This document shows positions 23,907 to 36,900 of a stretch of DNA of 64,000 nucleotides, one piece after another (position 1 is the stretch's first letter; each line of letters starts with the position of its first letter). Origin of the DNA: Hirudinaria manillensis (lineage: Eukaryota; Annelida; Clitellata; Hirudinida; Hirudinidae). The notes under the pieces are model-generated. The model did no database searches. It was not told the DNA's origin and saw only the letters and a list, made by a program, of their open reading frames with translations. The stretch covers positions 6,878,001 through 6,942,000 of the forward strand of contig CM067530.1 in the NCBI GenBank assembly GCA_034509925.1, given 5' to 3'. Both the position numbers and the translations under genes were made by a program.

Positions 23907-24698
23907 TCATCGTTTTTGAGGTTTGGACAAAATATTTAGAAACTTTCCTCTGACCATTTCATGTGCTGCAAAATAAAATGATTATATATATATATATATA
24001 TATATATACTGTTTGTCATTTACTATTTATATTTGTAATTCAGAAATCAAACCTACCCTCATCAAGTCCAAGTTGGAATGCCAGTTGATGGAGACCTTTT
24101 ACTTTATCTATGAGTTGTGATGTAGTGAGGCTTCCAAATTCTACTCAAAGAAATATTAAGTACCTACATTGTATCAGGGTTAAATTTAAATAGGCAAATT
24201 ACCATGAAGCATGTCATTGTCCACTTTATCCACCTCAGCAAGCCATTTAGGAGGAGACATTTCTGGTTGCTGTCAATAAAACAACTATTTTGTCATGCTA
24301 AATGCATATGATGATGTTAATTAACCGTTCGACAATTTTATGTAGCAATATCTGAATTCCATACATGTAACATTTATCAATTTACCCATACTCACAGTCA
24401 AATCTGCAAACTCTGACATGCCAGGAACTAAAACAATTACATAAAAAAATTTGTTAGTTCGTTTATTAATCACCTGCGAAATGGTTAATGAAAATTCAAT
24501 TATCAATGCTATGGAAAGCCATGGAAAAACTTAATGTTTTACTTTGCTCTGGCCACAAATCTGGAGAATTTCTGTCGAGTCTTTCATAACTCATTAAAGA
24601 CTGTTCAATATCTTGGAAAAAAATAAGTTTTTATTACATGATAACGATGGCAATAAAAACTAAATTAATTTACCCGACGGGTCAACAATGTTTTCCAT
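23907..24698 (-). CDS. LIN52: LIN52 subunit of the MuvB/DREAM complex
   Basis: Small subunit of the MuvB core that, in DREAM, binds the p130/p107 pocket proteins and represses cell-cycle genes. Six small exons on the minus strand: MENIVDPSG (start ATG 24698); about 24614-24543 (DIEQSLMSYERLDRNSPDLW); about 24429-24399 (VPGMSEFADLT); about 24272-24204 (SPPKWLAEVDKVDNDML); about 24144-24057 (FGSLTTSQLIDKVKGLHQLA); about 23966-23907 (AHEMVRGKFLNIL). Length of about 107 residues is close to the human protein. The pocket-binding words LxSxExL (LMSYERL) and the Ser of RNSPDLWPEQ, which DYRK1A phosphorylates in human, are both kept. Confidence 0.93.
23983..24008. repeat. (TA)n microsatellite
   Basis: Thirteen TA units in the last LIN52 intron. 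Confidence 0.95.
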
Positions 24699-25599
24699 TC
24701 TCCAGATTTTCCTAAAATTTATCAGAAGCTCAGCCTATTTTTCAAATCTCTATAACTTTAATGATCTCCAGCTCAATTCAGAATATATATAGGAACCTGG
24801 TCATAAATTACAAAACAAAAACAAATGCACTTATATTTTGAGAAGCCCAGCCAATCAGGGAAGCGATAACTATTAATGAGTCAAATAAATTCAAATTTCG
24901 ACTTAATTTTTTAAGTAAATAAAAAGTACATGAGTACTCAAAGTTATTAAGAAATTATAAATATAAAAAAAATAAAAAGTGAACCGGTAAGCACATCTGT
25001 TAATGGATCTGAAAGCGAAAGGCTCTATAATAGAGTTCCTTGCCATCGAGGTTGGCACGGGCATAGCTAACAGTTAGACTTCAGCTAAAGGATTGGATTT
25101 TTTTAGTCGAGAAATAGAAAATATTACAACAACGATGTCTGAATCTCATTCTTGATCAGGCATATGATAAATAAGAGGAAATCGCTTTCGACACAAAACC
25201 TAGAGCCTTGGATTCACATATCTGGACGTATCCAGTGGCGCATCTAGCATGTACCCCAAATGAAAAAAAAGAACCAAACTTAAAAAAATATTCAAAGATT
25301 ATGATTCTTCCGAAAATTTACACATGATTTTGTTGAGTACACTATCTGATCTGGTTTCAACCAGTTCAATCAGCATTTCTGGCTAGACTCCGAGTACCCC
25401 ATGGCCAATCCAATAATATCGCACCAGCAATAACATCTATTGCTGCTTTGTGTCCCTCACGGAGTTCCGCAGCATTGCTGCCTCACTCTCTTTTCAGGCC
25501 CGGAAGATGTTCATCATTACCTAAATCATTTCCAGGTTTGGCAACGGCAATTCAACCGTAGTTGGTCTTCCCTCCTGTTGCTTGGATCAACTATATAAC
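24699..25599. other. Intergenic, LIN52 promoter side
   Basis: AT-rich sequence with no recognised gene. From about 25330 composition becomes more GC-rich, approaching the LINE fragment, and may be an older, unreadable part of it. Confidence 0.35.
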
Positions 25600-25975
25600 T
25601 AGTCATCAATGCTGTTGCCAAAATTAAGTACTTAAGATTGTGTAGCAGGAGGAATTTTCACTATTCAACCTCACTCCTCCGCGACCTCCATTGACTTCTT
25701 ATCCGCCATCGAATACATACAAAATTTCCACACTGATTTTATCTCCTAAGCAGTGCCTGTTCACAAGTATCGCGCATATCCATGGCAGAACTAAAGTCTG
25801 CACCCAGAATCTCTCATTTAATGCTAAGCCAGAAATGACGGCAGGGCCATTATTGCTGCTGACCCGAGGATTTGGAACAAACTTAACTCTTCCACCGACT
25901 CAGCCGAGTTTCACAGCAATTTTTCTATTCAGGGAAAGTCACCCCAATAGTAGTGGCCTCGAAGACCCTTTTTGA
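25600..25975 (+). mobile_element. Decayed LINE reverse-transcriptase 3' fragment
   Basis: On the plus strand, in several frames, this matches the same reverse-transcriptase C-terminal blocks as the fragment at 17242-17622: LRDLH followed by LLIRHRI, then YKISTLIL (about 25676-25743), AADPRIWNKL (about 25855-25890, cf. AAPRLWNSLP), and FRESH (about 25926-25942). Multiple frame changes and stops show it is long dead. Confidence 0.6.
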
Positions 25976-26805
25976 TCACTTTAATATCGTTCCGTTTCAT
26001 TATCATAACTACAATGGCGAAAAAAGTTAAGGGGATTCTGCTAACCAGATGGAATAAGAGTTGACTCAGGCTAAGTGTGCCTCTCCAGATAATTTTAGAA
26101 AACGTTTATTGGAAAGTTATGATGATTATTTTTGTTTAAAAAAGTGCATGTATGACATTCAAGGTCCATGACAAATGGGATTAATTTAGTAAGTCAGTGA
26201 TACAGTTATCGACTCAATTTCTTTTCAAGGCTGAAATATGTAATTCCATCAGTTTGTAAGATTAACAAGTAAGATTGTCTAAGTAAGAATCGTTATTTCA
26301 GGAATCAAATTTTTTTCCCTTTCCTTCTCCAAAAATGAAATTAGCTGACCATAAAGAAACCACTAGATGTTATAGGTGATTGATTAAATTGTTCCGGTCA
26401 AAATATTTCTAGAACTGAGTACAACCTTAAGAGATCAGAAAATGTCCTGTTTAAATTAGAAAAAGCTTGACTTAACATTGAGGGTTATGAATAGAGGACT
26501 TTCATTCGATTAGGCATTCACTTCTTTTAATATCTAAGCTGATAAATTATTATCGTATAAGTATGTTTTTATTTAAAATATTTTTTAAGGTATTCATATG
26601 ACATTATTTTTGCAATAGTTTGTAACCCTAGATTTATCTTTCACATCATTTAGCTGTCGAACTTCCGCCTGTTGGTTTGTTTGGAAATTTCAATCTGCGT
26701 TTCGTGACTCTTGCTACTTGTAGGGAATCAGACTGCGTTGGATCTTGCTTCACTTTTACGTATTTTTAGGATGCTTTGTTACTAACTTTGATTTCGCATT
26801 TAATC
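25976..26805 (+). other. Intergenic and YTHDF 5' region
   Basis: AT-rich. A GC-richer stretch near 26650-26760 upstream of the ATG probably holds the YTHDF promoter and leader. No other gene recognised. Confidence 0.4.
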
Positions 26806-28509
26806 ATGATGGAATCTTCGGAATCAGCTGATGCTGCTCACCAAAGTAACTTTTGTAATCGTATTTTGATGTTTTCATAAGGATAACTCGAGATTTAGGA
26901 AAATTATGATACGTTTTATAGAATGTTGCTTGTCATAGTTATAAACATCTATTTTAATGATTATTCTTATCGAAGTGATTACTATTTTTTTACAACTTTT
27001 GGTGTTATAATTTTATTAAACGCGATATTGTTACACGATCTTTATTGATTTGATGTTATAATGATTACTGATTTTAATACGATTCGTAAAGCAAGTTAAT
27101 TGATTTTATGAGCTCATGTTTTGAGCGTGTGCATCATTTCATAATATAATTTTAAATAGAAATTTCAAATAGAAATGAAATGCAACTATCTTTTATTTTA
27201 AAAATACTTTGTAAACTTTTTAGGTAATTTGACAGAGAAAGCTTCAGAAGCAGATAAAGCTCAATGTTCAGAGGTGAGCTTATTTTTTCATCTTGTTTCA
27301 AAAACCATTTTTATCATAAAAGTTTGGATTAAGCAATTCTTAACTGATCTAAAGGTTTCAGAAGAGAATGACATAAGTCCATATATGGGTAACTATTACT
27401 CAGCTCCTTACATCCATTACTCAACTGCTAATAATGTCCAGTGGCCTTTTGGGGATGCAAATGGGTTTCAATATGCTTCCACTTATTACCCCTGCAGAGG
27501 ATTTGAGGGTTATGACTGGTACTCAACTGATTACAGACAGGGTTGGAACACTCCAGATACTTCAAATCAAGCATATGGTCCATTCGAGAATTATTATTAC
27601 GTGGATGGTTATGCTGCTGCAAATGGCTCATCAGAAGGAGGAATAACAGAAGATTTAGAACAGTCATTTAACCAATTGACTCTTGAAGGATATGCTCCTA
27701 CATACAAGAATCAGGTTGGGGCGTGGAATGCCATGACATCTCCAGCTTTTGTTCAGTATGGTAACAATAGGCTTGCTGACTATTCTCAGTTGCAAAACAA
27801 ATCTAAGCTGTCATGGGACGGATCCAGAGAAAATTTCTACAGAAATGGTGGCAGTGTGAGATATTGGGGTCTTGGTAAGGACCAGAACAAGAAATTCACA
27901 GACAAGCAACCTGGGAAAGACATTGTTCAGGATGCTCTGGGCTCAAGCTGCCAAGTGAATCCAAGCCAATCCATGTACAACCAAAAGGATTTTGATCTCG
28001 ATTTGATTGGTGCCAGATATTTTGTCATTAAAAGCTATTCAGAAGATGACATTCACAGATCAATTAAGTTTGGAATATGGTGTAGCACAGAATACGGAAA
28101 CAAAAGACTAGATGCCGTCTATAGAGAACGAGAAGGAAAAGGCAAAATTTATCTTTTCTTTAGTGTCAATGGGAGTGGACACTTCTGTGGTGTTGCAATG
28201 ATGACCTCTCCACTTGACTACAATGCTAACCCAAGCATTTGGGCTCAGAACAAGTGGAAGGGAAAGTTTGAAGTGAGGTGGATATACGTCAAAGATGTTC
28301 CGAATAGCCAACTCCGTCACATAAAACTCGAGAATAATGAAAATAAGCCAGTTACAAATTCCAGAGATACACAAGAAGTGCCAGCAGACAAAGGGAAGCA
28401 AGTACTGCATGTAATCCATCAATACCTCCACACAACATCAATATTCGATGATTTTCAACACTACGAACAACGTCTGCTCGAGGACAACAAAGTCAAGCCA
28501 ACAGGGTAG
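26806..28509 (+). CDS. YTHDF: YTH domain m6A reader, YTHDF family
   Basis: Cytoplasmic reader of N6-methyladenosine in mRNA. Exon 1 is 26806-26845 ([13 protein letters not shown]; two adjacent ATGs, the first chosen), exon 2 27224-27273, exon 3 27355-28509, phases consistent, 414 residues. The N-terminal 220 or so residues are low-complexity and rich in Tyr, Gly, Asn and Ser, as in YTHDF proteins. The YTH domain covers [20 protein letters not shown] to SRDTQEVP and is followed by [11 protein letters not shown]. The three aromatic-cage Trp residues are present ([15 protein letters not shown]). It is shorter than vertebrate YTHDF1-3 (about 560-585 residues) because the N-terminal disordered region is reduced. 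A single family member is expected in an invertebrate. Confidence 0.96.
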
Positions 28510-29327
28510 GAGAGCCATGAAGCACCCTGTTGAAGGGTCTTGAATGTTCATATTTATAATTCATTCAAAATTGCATCTACTTCAAATGTTACCATTTATC
28601 CAGTTCTAAAGCTATTTTTTGAAGGTTTCTTATAAATTATGCAATTAAGCTCATTTGGAGAGTGAAGTTTTTCATTTTTTGTTGAGTTCATAATAATCAT
28701 GTTTCTCTGGAATGATGCATGTTTTGAATTCTCGTTTGTCGGTATTTAGGCACCTGTCCCTGAAATGATTTGTTGGAAGGACTCGGACCTAGTCCTGCAA
28801 ATCCAAAAAAAGTTGAAAATGATTTAAAACATGTGTTGTGCCTTAGCTTAAATTTCATTGACTGTTGAAGTATCCTTTACTACAAACCCTTTGTTGCATG
28901 CATGCATGCGGTGGTGTGTGCATTAATAGACCCTATTAATATTTGTATTAATAGACCCTGCTCTACCCCAGCTTGAAGTTCTTGTACATATTGTGTCCGT
29001 TGCGACTGCAGATCCAGAATTAATAGGTTTACACGATGATTCTCTGTTACTATTTCCTGTTTCGTAAGTTATTTTTGGATCCGCTTAAATTCATTGAGAT
29101 ATTATATTTTCGTGCGTACATAGGCCATTTGGTGACGTTTGAGGAAACTTTGCTCGCCGCATGGATAATGAACAAAGCTCTTTAGCTTCTTGTTGCTATG
29201 TTTAACATGTATTTTACTAGTAAGTTCCTGTCAAAAATTGCAATAATATGCTTGAAAATAAATACGTGAAAATACATTTGACTTTTAACAATCTTGTTCT
29301 CTTTAAATTTGATCAAGTCTCTCTATA
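28510..29327. other. Convergent 3' flanks
   Basis: 3' regions of YTHDF and ERGIC3. Contains (CATG)n near 28897-28909, a short direct repeat of ATTAATAGACCCT at 28923 and 28947, and a plus-strand AATAAA near 29258. No gene recognised. Confidence 0.4.
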
Positions 29328-32300
29328 TTATAGCACTTTTCCTAATTCCATCTTTTTCTGGATGGCTCTTGAGGAATGATAGAATAATGAATCCAAAAGA
29401 CCTGCAACTACAAGTTTAATCAACAATTAATGAATATGACATAATATAACACATTAAAACTGAAACCAATAAAATAATTTAAACCTGGAAAGTTAACTTG
29501 AATTTTTGTAATTGATTAAAATTAATGGCATCCTGCTCATGAATGATTAAAAGTTTATGCATAGATTTCATTAGCCATCCAAATGCTCCAAAGTTCCAAT
29601 TGCATAATATGTTGCCAAAATGAGACCCATATATACGATAAAAACGATGATGGTTAAGAGAATTGCAATCTAATTGTCTAACCTGTAAATACCCCACCAA
29701 TAATGGCACAAACTTCTGTCAGGAAATGCATGAAAGATCTGCAAATTCAAACACTTATTATGTAATAATCATGGTTTGGATTCCATAGAGCAGAGGTATT
29801 CAACTGGTGATACACAAACCAGACCTGTTTGCCAACTGTTCTGAGATGACCAGTGGAGATAGAAACAACACAACAAATAATTTTTCTAATTGAATCAGGA
29901 CTAATAATATTTACAAGCTATTCACAAGTGCATTCCCTGTTTTCTATTTCCATTTGAAACTTATAATAAAATAACTAACCCAAACTTCAATAAGAAAGGA
30001 CAAAAATTTAGTTTTAGTTTTCATCAATTTAGTTATGTTTGTTTAGTCAAGTTAGTAAATTTGTAAATATGTCTTATATTATGCTAATAACAACAATGAT
30101 TCTAAAACAAAATTTGCCCCTAATCGCCATGCACACAAAAATTTGGTCCTTTACAAAATGCAGTCGAATACCACTGCTGTAGAACAAATAATGTCTTTTC
30201 CAACCTTCTTTTCTCAGTATATTTTACCATCATGGGTGAAAGCTCGTAAGTAAAGAACACTCCTGGAAGGTTGGAATCAGTAAAAAGGCCAGTAGAAATT
30301 GATTTGGAGTGTTTGGTGACAGAGTATTGGTTGGTATATATCGTCTGCATCAAAGAATAATCATTTCAGTTATGCCTGCTACAATATTATAAAATGGTTA
30401 GCATTTTGTTTTAAGGTTGTTGAAAATGTTTATTTGTAGGTATAAATTACTAACTTCCTGAGTTATCTTCAAATAAGTTGTTGGCACAATTTTCACAAAA
30501 TAGTGCTGCATCACTGAACCTACATAAATAGACAAATACTCTCTTTTGGAATTTTGTTTAGATTATCATTTACTGAGAGGTTAAAAGTGAAGAGAGGTAA
30601 TTGTTTTTAAGTATAATTGCCAACCTTCATGGGCAATGAAATTATAGCCATCAAGAGGATTTGTTTGGCCTGGATAATCCTGTCCAAAAGATAGGTGTTC
30701 AATCATGTGGCTCATGTTTATCTGTAAAATTTGGTTGTAGAAATTAATGTCCATTATTGTTACTGGTTTTAAAATCTCATATCTCACATACTTCATTCAA
30801 ATACACAAAAATCACAAAAAAAACTTTATAATTACTACTCAATTTACCTTCTTGCCACTCAAGGACTGCATATCGTGCACTAAATAAATAAACAAATTTG
30901 AGAAAACTAAAAAAAGTGGAATTTAAAATGTCAAAATCACGAAAAAAACCAATGTTTGGATATCAGAAAGAAGAGGAAGCAGATGTAATTGTTGAATTAT
31001 ATTTGCTCTCACCATGGATATGGTTCTGGGAAAAGCTGTGACCTGGAGCAATGTGGAAATTTCCAGCCACCTTAGGAATTGATAATAAGTTATTAATACA
31101 GATTAATACAAATAAATAGGTAGATAAATAGTTGTTATTGATGCTAATAGATTGTCAGTTAACTGACTGCCAATGTGATAGAAACAAATTCTTAATTTCT
31201 GAAACCTTGTTCACTTCAAGATGGCCATAGATCTTACATCCTTCACTCAGTTGCTCAGATGCTATCTGAGCTGCCTCATCTCTTCTGCACTGTTCAATGT
31301 CTAGAGCTGGAGGAACTGCCCATTTTCTTCTTCTGTATGCCTCCCTTACATCTTCACATGTGTTGCAACATCTTCAATTAATAATCGACTTATTAACAGG
31401 ATCATCTGAGTGCATGTCTTATCTCTTTTATATATAAACATGTAAATGAGATATGAATGAGGGGCATTTACTTTATCTCTTGGCTCTCAGCTCCATAACA
31501 ACTTTCACATCTGTTTGGGTCAAGTGTTGTATTTGGTACGAGAGACTTCAGTTAATCAAATGAATTATGAGTTAGTAGTGCTATAAAAAGTGTTTTTAAT
31601 ACATCTAATTAGACTACTCTATTTAATTGGAAAGTACATATAATGCAGTAAGCTTAGTGTGAATGGTATTCAGTCAACATGTGACAAAGCAATGAAAATA
31701 AATGCTTAATAACTAGTGATATTCAACAAACAACCTGATTGTTTGGATTTCCACCTAGATCTATAGAAAAAATAACATTTACCATGAGAACATTTTTTTA
31801 TCAAGTGGAGAATTTAATATTCTAAAATTTGTTTAGAATGTTGAATCAGGAACCTTGTTTTACTGGGGTTTCATCAATGACTTCTCCAAACTTATCCAGC
31901 CTCATTTTGAAAATGTTGTGATCAACATCTAATTGCTGTTCACCAGATATATCCATGGCATCAATTGTAACCACTGGATGATCAAGTCAATAAAGAGTTT
32001 CTCTTAACTCTAAAACCATGATGTTTCTTTTAATGAGAAACTCACAGCGGCACCCAATGTGATAAAATGTTATATTAATATTGATTCTGAGCTTTTGTCC
32101 TTTTCCAATATCAACAAATAGTTCCGGCTGAACTTCGTTCATCATATAAATATTCAACTCCGAGAAAAATAGAGACAGCATTATAATGCCACTGACAACT
32201 GTAACTGTAAATCAAATGCTAGCTCAAAATCGTTTCTGTCACAGATATAAAAAGTTTAAAAGAAATATCTCCAGTTATGCAACCACTTGCTAAAGTTATG

Positions 32301-32408
32301 GGTTAACTTACTAGCAGCTCCTGAGCATGTTTTGATACGAAAATCATCCAGAGTTTTTGGGTATGCATCTAATATTTTCAGCTTATTCACTATCCCTTTG
32401 ACCGCCAT
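29328..32408 (-). CDS. ERGIC3: ERGIC3 / Erv46-like ER-Golgi cargo receptor
   Basis: Two-pass membrane protein that, with ERGIC2/Erv41, cycles between ER and Golgi in COPII and COPI vesicles. Start ATG 32408 (KILDAYPKTLDDFRIKTCSG). TM1 exon near 32195-32040 (VSGIIMLSLFFSELNIYMM). Then VTIDAMDISGEQQLDVDH (about 31978-31855), the cysteine-rich part DPNRCESCYGAE (about 31555-31480) and CCNTCEDVREAYRRR (about 31383-31210), VAGNFHIAPGHSF (about 31073-31017), HDMQSLSGKK, MIEHLSFGQDYPGQTNPLDG (about 30720-30625), about 30530-30455, QYSVTKHSKS to PGVFFTYELSPMMV (about 30340-30205), EVCAIIGGVF (about 29740-29690), and the last exon ending at TAA 29328-29330 (LLDSLFYHSSRAIQKKMELG). About 385 residues, matching the family. 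Confidence 0.94.
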
Positions 32409-33988
32409 AACGAGTTACCAACACTCTTCGCGATGTTCAAGAAAACGTTGGCAAAAGGCAGCTGAGCTATGTACACAAAAAGTGCGCTTTATTCCTAGAA
32501 GTTTTTAAATGAAGGAACAAAATTTTTATATTTTTATCCTTTTTAATTAATAGTTGTAATTTTTATTTCAATCTTTTTCAACTCGTTTACATATCCTCTC
32601 GATGTAACCAGTTTGCCCACTCCAAGGCAGGTAACACTCAATTACAATATCTAATTTTAATATTGCCCATACTCCAGCCAAAAGGGTATCAGCTTAATCG
32701 ACAGGATTTCGGCATATACGATTCATAATACCGTATTTAAAAAGTAGTATCAATTGTTGCCTCGATGCGACATTGGTGTTTAATAACTAGCCAGATTTTG
32801 TCACATCTAATTATCGGGGAAAGCACCACTCCCTTGGCTTAAGATTTCTTTCTCGGAAATAAGAATTAAAAATAGAATCGAACTTAGTCCCATTAACGCA
32901 ACCTGAGATTGTGACCTTGGAAGCTCTAGTCTCCACTCACCATCTGGCTGCCGAAAAGTTTTTGGCATCGTCCCAACCAAGCATTTCAGACCTTTGGATC
33001 CAGTGATTCCTTGCAAACACTTTTTTTGTCAGCTCAACATCTAGTACCAATACCAGATTACTCACAAATCAAAGGACCCAGTGCACAATTCCCTACCGCA
33101 TAAATAAACAAAATCCACAAACTGCAGCCACTCTAAATGTCTGATCAATGATTTATTAATGCACTTGATGATCACACATAGTCCCATTCCCATTACTCAT
33201 CCTGATTCTCCAACTAGCATCAGCCAATTTTTGGTGGTTTAGGGAGACTCTTGGATAAGAGATAAGTTTCCATCACACGATTCATATTTATTTACTATTA
33301 ATTTATAAATTTATTTTAAATTAATTAGATGATTGGATCCACAAATGGGAATATAAATTGATTTTGCTCATCCTTTTGAAACATTCTTTCAAAAAACTTT
33401 AAAAATTAAACAAAACATCAAAAGAGATTCATTCAATACATCATAAACATAGCAACTGCATCATTAAATAAATGTGGATTTGCACTATTTTAAGCTAAAT
33501 AGGTATGGCACAAGAAAGGCCTCTGGAGGCAAATATAGTTCTAATAGCTGGCAGATAAAGAGGAATTCAAGGAAATATAAAGCTAGGCATCAACCTCTCA
33601 CCAGTTTCTTAATAATTTTCAATGTCCCAAAGATTATACATGCTTTGCTCAAGTTGATCGAAAGTACAACTTAGGAAGGATAGCGAATGTTGTCAATTAG
33701 AAAATCGTCAGTTTGCTAAAGACATGATCATTGAAAAGCACAATAAAAATTTCAAGTTTAAAAGCAGTTTCAAGCACACCAGGTGTCTATCATGTAATAT
33801 TATGTCTCATCTAATTACAAGCAAAACTAATCCAAACTTCAAAATGAAATTAAATCATACTTTTATTAATCTAGCAAAATAAAAATTGAACAAAACAAAA
33901 GATACACCAAATCAAATCAATAATTTAAAAAGGAGAAGATTGAATTGAGACATTAGGTGCCCATTAGACTTAACTGGCAGGAAAACAG
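32409..33988. other. Intergenic spacer between ERGIC3 and tensin
   Basis: ERGIC3 promoter side, then sequence without recognised genes. The minus-strand open frame at 32807-33016 sits in slightly GC-richer sequence but matches nothing I know. The tensin poly(A) signal (TTTATT, minus strand AATAAA) is near 33862. Confidence 0.4.
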
Positions 33989-36900
33989 TTATGTCGATGT
34001 TGTGGTTACAGTTCTGCCTTGGTCAACCATGATATGGGTGATGAAATTTATCAGGGTCTGTGCAGACTGCTTGGAAGCATCCAGCTCAGCAAAAAGATAA
34101 CAAGAATTATCGCTTGCATTTCCTTGTTTACGAGCTACAAATCCAAAAACCCTGCAAATAAATATAGAAACGATCACTATCGCTCCACTGAAATTCAGTG
34201 CTCAAAAGAATTTATATAAAATATTTATAGACCGACCTGCCACTGGTAATAGGCTGTCCATCAAAATCTGCCACTGCCCACCTGAGAAAATATAATTACA
34301 TGAAATGTGCTTCAAACAACTAATTTCAAACATAACCTACTTCTGCTCTTGATTGTCCAAGCCCAGGTAAGTAATGGAGTTCAATGGGTAGTGCCGTCGA
34401 AAGAACAATCTATGATGCAATTATTTCACAATGTATAAGTGAAACGGCATATTCATCATGTTCAATACATGTAGTTTTTAACTAAAGTACTTAACATATT
34501 AGAATATTCACCCACTCACTCACTCACTCACTCACTCACTCACTCACTCACTCACTCACTCACTCACTCACTCACTCACTCACTCACTCACTCACTCACT
34601 CACTCACTCACTCACTCACTCACTCATTCACTCATTCACTCATTCACTCACTCACTCACTCACTCATATATACATATATAAATATTCAGTGGTCCAACAA
34701 ACCTTCTCTTATTGTCAGTGATGGTGATTCCCTGGGCAGATGCCTTGAAGCTGACCTCTTGGGTCTTCGGAAGGCCGGAGCTGCCATTGAAGATTTTGTC
34801 GAGGGCCCTAGAAAGGGCTTCGGGTCCCGTCAGGCTTTCCGTGTCCAAACTTCCGATGTAAAGAACATTGCAAGCTGCAAAAAATAAAAGCAACATGGAA
34901 AAATGTTTTAAGTTTGGTTTTAATAAGGGACAACAAACCTGCAGAGGGTGATACTTGGGGAGACCCTGTACCTGACTCTGAGGACTCAAATCCATCTACT
35001 GAAAAAGATAAGAGATTCAAATGCTACAGATTTCACTCTTTGGCGACAAAATAGTCAATTTTTTACAAACCCAGTTCTGGGATCATCAACTTGCATGGCA
35101 GAGAGAGGGGAGTTATTGAATGCTGATAGACAAAAGCAGCCAGGCTTGCTGTAAACAAAATAAAATAATTATATTTCTGGAACGATTCAGAATGAAGACA
35201 AAAAAACATGCTGACCAAAAGGGGGTTCATTTGCAGAGCCCTTGAGTTGAACACCTTTAGCAGTTGGTTCGATGATGAAGTGTCTCACAAGATCAAGTTG
35301 AGGATCACCTGAAAGACAAAATACTTTTAATCTACAATCACATTCACCTAAAAAAAAAAGACAATAGAATGAAAACAAGGCATCATATTTATGCTCAGCT
35401 GACTTTACCTCCACTGAGTGGAACATTGGAGGGAACCTGAGCCACTCTAAGCGTGAGCCCATACGATCCAGGATACGTGGTGCTGTTCCTTATGACAAAG
35501 GACCCTGGAGGCTTGTCCTTCAAATATTGAGTTGCTGAAAAAATAGAAAAAAAAAGATCTAACTCCAGCAAGTCAAAATTTATGGTGTGTTTGGCAAACG
35601 TTAATATCTTATCTAAATTTCTAACCATCCTCTCTGGTGAAATTGGGCCTATGCCACATTTTTGAGGTATCCCGGATAAACTTAGGAGTCTGGTTGATAA
35701 ATTCGTAAGCTTCACCTAAACAAAAAACAAAACAAAACAAAATGGAAAATTTTGTATTATGAAGTCATTTAAAATCACAGAAAATATACAACTAAGACAG
35801 AAAAAAAAACCTGCGGCTGAAGAAAAGCTGTCGGCTCTTGTCCTTATGGTCCCTGTAGCCTGCTGGGTGAAAAACGTTCCTCCACCACCTGATGACAAGC
35901 TCCTATACCTGCTCAAGCATGAATTACATTCACCTGATTAAATTTTTCTAATCAGACAAAATAGTTAAAGATGTTACATTTATGGTCAAGCATTAAACAG
36001 TAACAAGAGTTAATTCTAAAACTTTTCCAAAAGAGAACCTACTTTTGGAAGAACAAAAGAAAAATAACAAAAGAAAAATAAACACGTTGGGTTCCTTGGC
36101 TTGGCAAAGGTTTAAAAATTTAGCAAAGTAATGTGAATGTGACAAAAAGGATGCTCAAAAGAAAGCTAAAAAATATGAGGTCATAGGTGGAGAATATTTG
36201 TAATCACAACACTTGTTGAAATGAGAGATTACGTAATTGCATAAGAAATAAATGAAATGAATTTCAGCTTTATCTGCAAAGAGATTTAAAAGATAAAACA
36301 TGACAAGTAAGAAGAACTGAAAATAAACACCAGATTTAAAAATTGTGAAATGATAGAGTGATAACCATAGAGTGATAACTTGATAGGATGAACATCTTGG
36401 TTTGTTTACAATTATTGAGAAAACTAAAGTGAAAAATTACTTAAGTTTACAAACCAACTTGCCACTGAAATTAATTATAGACTATCTCAGGGAAACTAAT
36501 TGACACAGTTTTATTAACATGTCTCTGTTGTACAAAAAAAATGACATCCTTCTAGGAAGAAAGAGCATTTCATATCAGATGTAATGAAAATGATGCAGAA
36601 GAGTGAAAGGAACAAGTGATTATATGAAAAGACTTAAATTTATATAAATGAGACCTTATGAAAAAAAATCTTTTTTTCAAATTTTGAATTTAAAATATGG
36701 AAAGTTGAATAAGCAAAGCCTAAGGATACAATAAACACCTCACCTGGCACCCCCTGTGGATGCTCCAAGAAGATGAGGCGAGTGAGTTTCAACAAGGAGT
36801 TGATTCTGAGATGATGCAGACCTCATGCCACCAGTGCCAAAATCCTGCCTTGAAACTACAGGCTGCTGCTGGACAAATTGTTGTTGTTGTTGTTTTATGT

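Noticed and set aside
25691..25975. 94-residue plus-strand open frame as a gene
   Set aside because: It overlaps blocks matching a LINE reverse transcriptase in shifting frames and has no exon context.
32807..33016. 69-residue minus-strand open frame between ERGIC3 and tensin
   Set aside because: No recognisable motif, no supporting exons, and no family resemblance.
34512..34666. Regular short repeats as a CRISPR array
   Set aside because: Pure 4-bp units with no spacers, in an animal gene intron.
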